Origin: Prevotella sp. CAG:924
GTDB taxonomy: Bacteria; Bacteroidota; Bacteroidia; Bacteroidales; Bacteroidaceae
Assembly: GCA_000431975.1 (NCBI GenBank)
Contig: HF988510.1
Location: 1-56,740 of the forward strand
Direction of reading: 5' to 3'
Length of the DNA: 56,740 nt
Part shown: in pieces, positions 45,712-53,483 of the stretch
Layout of the letters: every line of letters begins with the position of its first letter
Numbering within the stretch: the stretch's first letter is position 1
The notes under the pieces: model-generated
Told to the model about the DNA's origin: nothing
The model's input: only the letters and a program-made list of their open reading frames with translations
Database searches by the model: none
Made by a program: the position numbers and the translations under genes

Positions 45712-48700
45712 TTAGAAACTTAATTGCAATCCAAATGACACTGATGTTGACAAAGGATAGTTCCAGTCTGGATTCTCAGGATCCGGACAGGTAAGACTTG
45801 AGCTCTTCAGTGTAAGCAAGTTCTGACCTGAGAGATAAACACGTGCGCTCGTCATCTTGAGTTTAGAGATGAGACTTGAGGGGAACGTATATCCTACCTG
45901 CAGAGTACGCAGTTTCAGATAAGAGCCATTCTCAACGAAGTAGCTTGAAGCACGACCTTCATCAGCGGTATTAGTCGTTGACAGTCTTGGGATGGTTGAA
46001 CCGGTATTGTTGGTATTCCAAGCATCAAGCAGTCGGTTACCCTTGTTAGAACCAGCATCGGTAACAGCCCAGAAGTCAGTCTGGAATTTCTGGTTGTTGT
46101 AAACGTCCTTGTCGCAAACGCCCTGCCAGAACATACTCAGGTCGAAGCCCTTATAAGTGAGGCCGATATTGATACCGTAAGAGAACTTAGGAACAGGATT
46201 ATAGATCCAGTCCTGATCGGCCGAAGTGATTTTTCCGTCACCATCGAGATCAGCATACTTCAGTCCGCCGATACGTGCATTATCCTGACCAGACTTGTTA
46301 ACCTCGTCCTGATCCTGGAAAAGGCCCTCTACAACATATCCTACCATAGAGCCATAAGGCTGTTTTGATTCTACAAGGTTCTCTTTTGATGTATGTGCGT
46401 AAGAACCTGTTGCGGAAGCAGGCAGAGAGGTAACTCTGTTGCGGAAGAAGTCTGCATTGGCACTGATGTCCAGTCCGAGTCCATTGGACAGGGTCTTGCG
46501 GAAGCCGAGCATGAATTCCATACCCCAGTTACGGAGAGAAGGACCATTCATCCAGGTTGCGCCACCTTCACCCTTTGTTCCGATGTAAGCAGGGTTGATC
46601 AGCATATCGTCCACATCTTTAATATACCAGTCGATAGAACCGTAAAGCATACTGTTGAGCAGCGTGAAGTCGGTACCAACGTTATACTGCGTGGCAGCCT
46701 CCCATCTCAGATTAGAGTTAGGCAGCTGAGTAGCACGATAGCCTGAGGGGAATGTACCTGAACCCTGGAGGTAGAGGTCATAAGCCGTAGAGGTTACACG
46801 GTCCAGTCCATAGTCTACAACATAAAGACCGAACTGTGCGTTGTTGTCGATAGCCTGGTTACCGGTCTTACCCCAAGACAGACGGATCTTCCAGTCGTCG
46901 AGCCACTCTTTCTGTAAGAGCTTGGAGATACGGAAACCTAAGGTTGCAGCAGGGAAAGTACCCCAACGGCTGTCCTTACCGAAACGTGAAGAGCCATCAC
47001 GACGGATTGTGAAGGATGCCAGGATAAGGTCATCGTAGTTGTAGTCTACCTTACCGAAGAAAGAAGCAAGTCTGTATCCTACCATGGCACCTGCCACACG
47101 GGCCGTGCCTGTTGCTGCATTAGGCCACATATAGTCGGGATCCTCAAGTGCATAGCCCTCATTGTATCCAGACCAGTCGATAGAGTTCTGTTTTGAAAGC
47201 TCGGCACCCAGCAATACTGAGAAGTCATGCTTTTGTGCCAGCGTAAAGTTATAAGTAGCGGTGTTGGACCAAGTCCAGTTCAGCTCGTTCTTATTAGAAA
47301 GCGTTGTGCTTGCAATATTGTTGTTCACGATGTCTGAGTGGAACGTGTGGTTCATCGACTGAATGAATGACGTATAATAGTCGATACCAAAACTTGAACG
47401 GAGGACGAGACCCTTGATAGGCTTCAGTTCAACGTAGGCATTACCGAACAGGCGCCAATAATCCAGATGGTTGTCCTTGTTCTGATACATCTCGCGCAGA
47501 GGGTTCTGGCGGTCAGACATACTTCCTACAGGACCGGCAAACGTCTCGCCGTCAATCTCATATACAGGTACGATAGGAGCCATCTTCAAGGCATTCTCCA
47601 TAGGAGCACTGTCTACCTGTCTTGACCACGTAACCGTGAAGTTCTCACCTACTGACAAGATCTTATTGATATTGTAAGTAGTATTCATACGGGCAGAGAT
47701 ATTCTCGAAAGAAGTGTACTTCAAGATACCCTCATTCTTCTTATAACCCAGAGAGAACAATGCCGAATATTTATCAGTTGCATTAGACAAAGACAGATCA
47801 TAGTTCTGAGAGAATCCGGTACGAGAGATCTCATCGAGCCAGTCTGTATCCGAATATCTCATCGTCTTTTTGCTGTTGATGAATCCGTCATAACGTCCAT
47901 TAACCGTATAGTTCTGATACTGATTTGTAGTTGGGTTCCATACAGTGATAGGAGTTCCGTCGGCAGCATTGAGGTTAAGTCCGTAATTAGCAGCATAGGT
48001 GACAGGATCAATTCCGTCGTTGAGGGCTGCCTGCGCCATCGCGGTAGCGTACTGGGCTGAGTTACACAGCTTCATCAGCGACTGCGAGGTATAGAACGAA
48101 CCGGTGACGTTGGCAGAGAAGTCTACCTTCATCTTGCCACCCTTCTTACCTTGCTTTGTTGTGATGATGATCACACCATTGGCAGCACGTGAACCATAAA
48201 TAGAAGCTGAAGCGGCATCCTTCAACACCTGCATGCTCTCAATATCGTTGGTATTCAAAGAGTTGAGAGACATTGTCGTAGGCACGCCATCGATGACGAA
48301 CAACGGGTCCTGCGAAGAATTGATTGAACCGACACCACGAATTCTCACGGTTCCTGTTCCGATAGGTGAACCATTGGACGTCACCGTCATACCCGGAACA
48401 CGTCCCTGTAATGCACGCATAGGATCGGCATCAGGAGTGGTCTTGAGAGCATCGGTAGAAACCACTGATACAGCTCCGGTCAGGTCGGCCTTACGCTGGG
48501 TGGTATAACCCGTTACCACAATCTCATTCAACTGAGTGTTCTCAGGTTTGAGTTCCAGTTTAAGATCCGTACCTTCTTTTACCTCTTGTGTAGTATAGCC
48601 CACATAAGAGATAACAAGCGTACTACCATCCGTGGTCTGAAGCTGAAAATGACCATCAATATCGGTCACGGTTCCATTAGTAGTACCTTTTTCCATAACC

Positions 48701-48831
48701 GTAGCACCGATTACGGGCTGACCCGTATCGTCAATGACGGTACCACTGGCAGAAATTTTGTTCTGCGCCAAAGCAGTTGCACAAGACAGAGTGAGTGCTG
48801 TGCTTAGAATTACTTTTCGTAGGTTTTCCAT
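45712..48831 (-). CDS. SusC-like TonB-dependent transporter (fructan PUL)
   Basis: A 1039-residue outer-membrane transporter. A signal peptide (cleavage near ALAQ, 22-23) is followed by a carboxypeptidase-D-regulatory-like domain (GTVIDDTGQPVIGATVMEKG) and a plug with SusC hallmarks (TVRIRGVGSINSSQDPLFVIDG-type region; ASASIYGSRAANGVIIITTKQG). The barrel ends in SFGLQLSF with the terminal Phe. First gene of the transcript, with a candidate operator and -7 box upstream. Imports oligosaccharides with its SusD partner; fructo-oligosaccharide cargo is inferred. Confidence 0.95.
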   Translation of the reverse strand: MENLRKVILSTALTLSCATALAQNKISASGTVIDDTGQPVIGATVMEKGTTNGTVTDIDGHFQLQTTDGSTLVISYVGYTTQEVKEGTDLKLELKPENTQLNEIVVTGYTTQRKADLTGAVSVVSTDALKTTPDADPMRALQGRVPGMTVTSNGSPIGTGTVRIRGVGSINSSQDPLFVIDGVPTTMSLNSLNTNDIESMQVLKDAASASIYGSRAANGVIIITTKQGKKGGKMKVDFSANVTGSFYTSQSLMKLCNSAQYATAMAQAALNDGIDPVTYAANYGLNLNAADGTPITVWNPTTNQYQNYTVNGRYDGFINSKKTMRYSDTDWLDEISRTGFSQNYDLSLSNATDKYSALFSLGYKKNEGILKYTSFENISARMNTTYNINKILSVGENFTVTWSRQVDSAPMENALKMAPIVPVYEIDGETFAGPVGSMSDRQNPLREMYQNKDNHLDYWRLFGNAYVELKPIKGLVLRSSFGIDYYTSFIQSMNHTFHSDIVNNNIASTTLSNKNELNWTWSNTATYNFTLAQKHDFSVLLGAELSKQNSIDWSGYNEGYALEDPDYMWPNAATGTARVAGAMVGYRLASFFGKVDYNYDDLILASFTIRRDGSSRFGKDSRWGTFPAATLGFRISKLLQKEWLDDWKIRLSWGKTGNQAIDNNAQFGLYVVDYGLDRVTSTAYDLYLQGSGTFPSGYRATQLPNSNLRWEAATQYNVGTDFTLLNSMLYGSIDWYIKDVDDMLINPAYIGTKGEGGATWMNGPSLRNWGMEFMLGFRKTLSNGLGLDISANADFFRNRVTSLPASATGSYAHTSKENLVESKQPYGSMVGYVVEGLFQDQDEVNKSGQDNARIGGLKYADLDGDGKITSADQDWIYNPVPKFSYGINIGLTYKGFDLSMFWQGVCDKDVYNNQKFQTDFWAVTDAGSNKGNRLLDAWNTNNTGSTIPRLSTTNTADEGRASSYFVENGSYLKLRTLQVGYTFPSSLISKLKMTSARVYLSGQNLLTLKSSSLTCPDPENPDWNYPLSTSVSFGLQLSF

Positions 48832-48886
48832 TTAAAAAATATTTATTAGTTGCTAGTTGCTATTGGTCGATTTCAGATTCGCGTTC

Positions 48887-48894
48887 CAAAATTA
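48887..48894 (-). promoter_or_regulatory. -7 box of the fructan PUL
   Basis: The minus strand reads TAATTTTG, matching TAnnTTTG, 56 bases before the susC ATG. The -33 position (about 48914-48918) has no TTTG, as expected for activator dependence. The near operator arm ends just upstream of it. Confidence 0.6.
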
Positions 48895-48921
48895 CTTTCT
48901 AAATAGAAAAAAGGATAAAAA

Positions 48922-48984
48922 AAATCGTTCATTCCCTTAAAATCCTGCTTCAATGCAACATTTTTTTTATGAAACGAACGATTT
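48922..48984. promoter_or_regulatory. candidate operator of the fructan PUL: inverted AAATCGTTC pair
   Basis: AAATCGTTC (48922-48930) and its inverse GAACGATTT (48976-48984) are 45 bases apart. Read outward from each arm the match extends as AAATCGTTCRTT. The pair sits between the regulator gene and the susC promoter, with the near arm adjoining the -33 region. Inference: binding site of the AraC domain of the regulator encoded just upstream. Confidence 0.5.
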
Positions 48985-49075
48985 ATCTAAATCAAGGTTC
49001 TACAGATAAACTTGTGCCCATGCCTGATAAAGTTCTTAATTAACAGGGATTGCAAAGGATTTTTTTGCATTTATC

Positions 49076-50863
49076 TTACTGTCGTTCATTGCCCGGACTC
49101 ACTCCAAACTCATCTTTATAGCATTTAGAGAAATAACCAGGTGTGGAGAAGCCGACAGCGTAAGCAATCTCCGATATGGTCATCTCCGTTGTCTGGAGCA
49201 GATGATGAGCCTGCTCGAGACGAGCCTTACGAAAAAGTTCTACAGGCGAGAGCCCCGTAAGGGCCTTCACCTTACGATAGAGTTGGACACGTGACAGCCC
49301 CATTTCCTCACCCAGACGCTCCACTGAAAACTGACTGTCGTCAAGGTGCTCTCTTATGATCGCGCGCAGCCGGATCAGGAATTCCGACTCAGTATGTCCT
49401 TCCATCACCGATGTATGGGTATTTGCGCTTGCTGCCATCTTGTCGTGATGCTCTCCCGTGACAACAGGGTCGAGTGCCTCATCGACGAGCTGGTGTAATT
49501 TCCTCACATTGTCATGAATGAGCTGCAGCGATGGCGATTCCTGATGGCGCTCCATCAATTTTCTCAAGGGTTCCTCCATTTGGCGCAGAGGCTTACGCAG
49601 CTCATAACTGATATTCGTAAAGAAGCGCATGCGCGAGTCGATCATCTCCTTCAGCTCGTTGTTGGCTACTTGCAGTTCATCATTGAGCTTTGACTTCTGC
49701 AAAGTGAGCCGGTAGAGATAATAAGCCGTCAGGACAACAAGGGCGATGATGAACAATGCTGCAATAAGGATGAACTTTTGCACATTCACCTGCTTGAAAT
49801 ATTGATCACTGAGAGCATGCAAACGGTCGATGTTCTCGCTCTGGCGCACTTGCTCTGCATATTGTAGAAGCATGACATCGACATTATCACGGTTGATGAC
49901 AGCGGCCTGCAGAGGTGTGTCACGACGGTAAGGCTTGTTGTGAAGTATATTCATGGCCAGTTCGATCACCTCGTTTCCTCGTGTCGGATAGATATAGGAG
50001 GCTAGCATCTGCCCTTTCTTCACGGCTTCGATGCCATTGCCCGGTGTAGGCAGCGCGTCAACACCGTAGTATCGAAGATTTTTCCATCCTGCCTTTTCGG
50101 CAGCATCACGTGCCCCCATTGCCAGACGGTCGTTATGTCCGAAGACTACAATGTTTGCATGGGTCAGTCTGGCCTGCTGCAGTTGTCTCAACAGATCGTC
50201 CTGCGGAGTCCCAATTGCTTGCCCTGCTGACAGTCGGGCCACATTGCTCAGCAGTCGATTCATTTCTTTCTTTCCGCTTGGTCCTGTCCAGTCCTTCGCA
50301 TTTTCCATAGAGATCACCGTTATTCCCGGATGTGCCTTCATCACCTCCATAAATCCCTCATGGCGCTGAAGAGCCGCTGACGAACCTTGCAGTCCCTCGA
50401 TCTCCACGACCATACCCTTACCATTGAGGTCGCTGGCGATCACCTCACCCATCGTCTTGCCAATCTGCTTATTGTCACAACCGATAAAAGCTGTATATTT
50501 CTGGGTGTTCACCTTTCGGTCGAAAAGGATCACGGGAATCCCCTTGTCATACGCTTCCTCAACAACCGGCCGGATAGAGTTCACCTGATTGGGGGAAATA
50601 ATGAGCAGGTCGACACCGGCATTAATAAAATGCTTGATCTGCTCGATCTGCTTCCGGCTGTCATCATCGGCTGAGACTATCTGCAGATCCACATTCGGAT
50701 GAGCATATTGGGCTATGCGCATCTCACGGTTGAGTTTATCCCGCCAGATATCTTCGGAGCACTGTGACACACCTATGGTGTATTTGGAATCATTATGCCG
50801 ATTCCCACAGCCTATGAGGACAAAGGATAGAAAAGTTAGAAAAAATAAAAAAATATGTCGCAT
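49076..50863 (-). CDS. membrane-bound one-component sugar regulator (HTCS lacking kinase and receiver)
   Basis: A 595-residue protein. The signal peptide has a lipobox-like LIGC (Cys19). Residues about 28-320 form a LacI/ribose-binding-type periplasmic binding domain (YTIGVSQCSEDIWR, LLIISPNQVNSI, ASYIYPTRGNEVIELA). One membrane helix lies at about 364-386. Then comes a DHp-like segment where hybrid sensors read NISHELRTPL but this protein reads NISYELRKPL, with Tyr420 in place of the phospho-accepting His. Its second helix is still recognisable (LQLIHDNVRKLHQLVDEALD). A linker of about 25 residues leads directly to an AraC-type HTH domain (about 490-595). The HATPase and receiver domains, roughly 300 residues, are absent. 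The frame is uninterrupted. B. thetaiotaomicron BT1754, which senses fructose, has the same type of sensor domain in full HTCS form. Location next to susC/susD/GH32 suggests fructose-type ligand control of this PUL. Confidence 0.88.
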   Translation of the reverse strand: MRHIFLFFLTFLSFVLIGCGNRHNDSKYTIGVSQCSEDIWRDKLNREMRIAQYAHPNVDLQIVSADDDSRKQIEQIKHFINAGVDLLIISPNQVNSIRPVVEEAYDKGIPVILFDRKVNTQKYTAFIGCDNKQIGKTMGEVIASDLNGKGMVVEIEGLQGSSAALQRHEGFMEVMKAHPGITVISMENAKDWTGPSGKKEMNRLLSNVARLSAGQAIGTPQDDLLRQLQQARLTHANIVVFGHNDRLAMGARDAAEKAGWKNLRYYGVDALPTPGNGIEAVKKGQMLASYIYPTRGNEVIELAMNILHNKPYRRDTPLQAAVINRDNVDVMLLQYAEQVRQSENIDRLHALSDQYFKQVNVQKFILIAALFIIALVVLTAYYLYRLTLQKSKLNDELQVANNELKEMIDSRMRFFTNISYELRKPLRQMEEPLRKLMERHQESPSLQLIHDNVRKLHQLVDEALDPVVTGEHHDKMAASANTHTSVMEGHTESEFLIRLRAIIREHLDDSQFSVERLGEEMGLSRVQLYRKVKALTGLSPVELFRKARLEQAHHLLQTTEMTISEIAYAVGFSTPGYFSKCYKDEFGVSPGNERQ

Positions 50864-50903
50864 ATGGGTATTTCTAAATATATGGGAAAATGCTCGTATG
50901 TTG

Positions 50904-50911
50904 CAAAGATA
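50904..50911 (-). promoter_or_regulatory. -7 box of the fructan regulator gene
   Basis: The minus strand reads TATCTTTG, a full TAnnTTTG match, 40 bases before the ATG at 50863. No clear -33. The rest of the 50864-51198 gap shows nothing else recognisable. Confidence 0.6.
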
Positions 50912-51198
50912 ATTAAAACTTTGGATTTCTCATCGGCTTTGACCAAAAAACATTTGGTTTTATTTCATTATTTCCTTAATTAAGGATCCGTGCCTTACGC
51001 ATGCTCTGATGCCGGTTGGACGACCATCCCAACGCTACTCATTATCCTTCAGATGTTAGAGACTACAATTTATTTCTGAGAGATGATAATATAAGGTATA
51101 GACCGACATATGGCCTCCTTTTAAGGAAAAAAAGATAAAGATCATTTCCCCCGTGTTAAATAACTATGATAGTGCCTCCTCTCTTTCTTTTTTCTTCG

Positions 51199-51206
51199 TA
51201 CTTTTG
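51199..51206 (+). promoter_or_regulatory. -7 box directly before the C1 peptidase ATG
   Basis: TACTTTTG matches TAnnTTTG and ends 5 bases before the ATG at 51212, which would give a nearly leaderless transcript. The -33 area is T/C-rich without TTTG. Confidence 0.45.
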
Positions 51207-51211
51207 TCTCT

Positions 51212-52315
51212 ATGAAACGATTGGGCTTTATAAAGAATACCTCCCGGATAATGTTGGTGCTAGTGTTCGTAGCAGCAGCTGCAGCTATCATCGTGGTCAA
51301 CAGTGTACGGGACACACAGCCGGAAAGGGAGCGTACCGCTTTCTATAATGACATCGTTCTGAGGTCTACCCCTGTACTCGACCAGCAGGACAGTCCCTTG
51401 TGCTGGATCGACGCCATGCTCGCCACGATAGAGACCGACCGGTTGCAGCTGGGCGACTCCGTGACGCTGTCGCCCGACTATCTGGCGCGTCGCTTCATGG
51501 AGGAACAGAGCCTGCCTTGCTTCTTTGCCTGCTTGCCAAAAGAGAAAGGTAAGAAGGCTGCAGATGATGATGTCATAAACATGCGCGGGACGGCCATGAC
51601 AGCCCTTCGTCTGGCCACCCGTTACGGCGTTCTGCCTTTTGACAGTTATTTTCCGGAGAAGTCTGTCGACTGGACTTCTCTGGCGCGCAAGGCAACGGCG
51701 CTCGCCCGTTCATCCTCGTCATTGACCCAGTTTAAAGAAAGTCTTGGCAATGCCCTCGACCGTCAGGCAGGCTATCTTCCCACGGCCGTCCACATGCTCG
51801 GCGCCACCTACACGCCGCTTGAGTTTGCCCACAGCCTTTTTCTTCCGGGCGATTATGTAGCCCTGTCGAGCTGCACCCATCACCCTTTCTATAGCCGTTT
51901 CGCCCTTGAATACCCCGACAATCACTACAACGACAGTTGTCTCAATGTGCCTCTCGACCGTATGATGTCCCTCATCGACCGTGCCCTTGAGCAGGGACAC
52001 GCCGTGTGCTGGGAGGGATGCATCAATAACGATGGGTTCGACTGGAAGCATTGCCAGGCCGATGTATCTGTGAATGAGCGAGATAAAATGGGATCTGGGC
52101 GCCGACTGCAGGACTACCGGCAACGGCTGATTGAACGCCGTAAGGTGACCGATGACCATGCCATGTGCATTGTCGGCCGTGCCCATACACAAGACGGACG
52201 CCGTTGGTATCTGGCCAAGAACTCATGGGGGAAGACCAACGGTCTGAAAGGATATATGTATCTCAGCAAGGAATACCTGGAGCTCTATACGGTGGTCATC
52301 GTTCTCCACCGCTAA
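51212..52315 (+). CDS. membrane-anchored papain-like (C1 family) cysteine peptidase
   Basis: A 367-residue protein with an N-terminal membrane anchor (about 13-30) and the rest outside the inner membrane. The catalytic set is visible: Gln58 (oxyanion) six residues before Cys64 in DSPLCWIDAML, His316 in DDHAMCIVG, and Asn337 in KNSWG. The YGVLPFDSYF and LDRMMSLIDRALEQGHAVCW segments resemble the aminopeptidase C/bleomycin hydrolase (C1B) branch. The start codon chosen gives the charged MKRLGFIKNTSR before the anchor. Substrate unknown. It is divergent from the fructan regulator gene, 348 bases apart. Confidence 0.87.
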   Translation: MKRLGFIKNTSRIMLVLVFVAAAAAIIVVNSVRDTQPERERTAFYNDIVLRSTPVLDQQDSPLCWIDAMLATIETDRLQLGDSVTLSPDYLARRFMEEQSLPCFFACLPKEKGKKAADDDVINMRGTAMTALRLATRYGVLPFDSYFPEKSVDWTSLARKATALARSSSSLTQFKESLGNALDRQAGYLPTAVHMLGATYTPLEFAHSLFLPGDYVALSSCTHHPFYSRFALEYPDNHYNDSCLNVPLDRMMSLIDRALEQGHAVCWEGCINNDGFDWKHCQADVSVNERDKMGSGRRLQDYRQRLIERRKVTDDHAMCIVGRAHTQDGRRWYLAKNSWGKTNGLKGYMYLSKEYLELYTVVIVLHR

Positions 52316-52527
52316 CCCGTCGAGTTATACTCCACTGGCACGAAGCAGCCTGCCACCCCGTTGATCCAAAGTCAGGCATTAAAAGCCTAAAGGATGGCAT
52401 GGCTATTATTAGGATTGTCTACCCCCATTTTGTCGAAGACAATATGAAGGACGACATGCCGGCAAGAGGGAAAGCTATCGGGCAAGCCCATAAAATAAAT
52501 GTTACGGTCTTACGAATACCCGGGACC

Positions 52528-53187
52528 TTATATTTTGTCGCCGTAGCAGAGGTCGCCGGCATCTCCGAATCCGGGCACGATATACTTATGTTCATTCATG
52601 CCGGGATCGATGGCCGCACACCATACGGTGGTCTTATCCTCCGGCAGGGTACGCTTGATGTGATCAATGCCTTCGGGCGTGGCTATGACGCAGGCCACAT
52701 GGATGCGTTTCGGAGTGCCCTTGGTCAAAAATGCCTTGTACCCCAGCTCCATCGATCCGCCGGTGGCGAGCATGGGATCGGCAATAATCAGCGTCTTCTT
52801 GTCGATGCTGGGCGTGGCAAGGTATTCCACATGGATCCCCACCTCATGATGCGCCTCATCCTTATATTCGCGATAAGCTGATACAAAGGCATTTCCGGCA
52901 TGATCGAAGACATTGAGAAAGCCTTGATGGAAAGGCAGTCCCGCCCGGAAGATCGTGGCCAGCACGATCTTGTCCGTCGGTACATTCACCTTGGAAATAC
53001 CGAAAGGAGTGGCCACGTCGCGTGTTTCGTAATGTAAGGTCTTTGAAATCTCAAAAGCTGCCATCTCGCCAATCCGCATGATGTTGTTGCGGAAGAGCAG
53101 GCGGTTCTTCTGATACTCCTGGTCACGGATCTCCATCATGTATTGTCCGATGATGCTGTTCTGATCCGAAAGATTGATGATTTCCAT
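52528..53187 (-). CDS. upp: uracil phosphoribosyltransferase
   Basis: A 219-residue enzyme making UMP from uracil and PRPP in pyrimidine salvage. The PRPP-binding loop is TLIIADPMLATGGSM. The RAGLPFHQGFLNVF segment matches the UPRT substrate loop, and the C-terminus YIVPGFGDAGDLCYG matches the family end. Usual length. Divergent from pckA, with its own canonical promoter. The 212 bases beyond its stop hold no recognised terminator. Confidence 0.95.
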   Translation of the reverse strand: MEIINLSDQNSIIGQYMMEIRDQEYQKNRLLFRNNIMRIGEMAAFEISKTLHYETRDVATPFGISKVNVPTDKIVLATIFRAGLPFHQGFLNVFDHAGNAFVSAYREYKDEAHHEVGIHVEYLATPSIDKKTLIIADPMLATGGSMELGYKAFLTKGTPKRIHVACVIATPEGIDHIKRTLPEDKTTVWCAAIDPGMNEHKYIVPGFGDAGDLCYGDKI

Positions 53188-53277
53188 ATTATTAATCCGG
53201 TTATAGGGTCAGGCATGACAGAAGCAGACAGGCAAAGCGCATGACCGTCCTTTCATGCACAAAATATTTTTGTTCCA

Positions 53278-53308
53278 CAAAGATACGAAATCACTTTTTT
53301 ATTGCAAA
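53278..53308 (-). promoter_or_regulatory. canonical promoter of upp
   Basis: On the minus strand TTTG (53305-53308) is followed after 19 bases by TATCTTTG (53278-53285). The leader is about 85 bases. Confidence 0.8.
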
Positions 53309-53397
53309 GTGGAAATTACAAAAATAAAGGCGAGAAAAATGAATTTACGAAGTTTAACGAAAAACAGTCTGCTGGTATATAAAAATAACGGTGTAGT

Positions 53398-53429
53398 TTT
53401 GGCAGGCAATTTTCTTTTTGCTAACTTTG
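53398..53429 (+). promoter_or_regulatory. canonical promoter of pckA
   Basis: TTTG (53398-53401), 20 bases, then TAACTTTG (53422-53429). The full match to the Bacteroidota vegetative promoter fits the strong codon bias of pckA. The leader is about 48 bases. Confidence 0.82.
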
Positions 53430-53483
53430 TCGGCGAAATAGAGATAACGAGTATTTCATTCACAACTTAAATACATTTCAATA

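Noticed and set aside
49076..50863. Idea that the short fructan regulator is a frameshifted pseudogene of a full hybrid sensor
   Set aside because: The frame is continuous, both end domains look intact, and no HATPase or receiver remnant is visible upstream or downstream in other frames.
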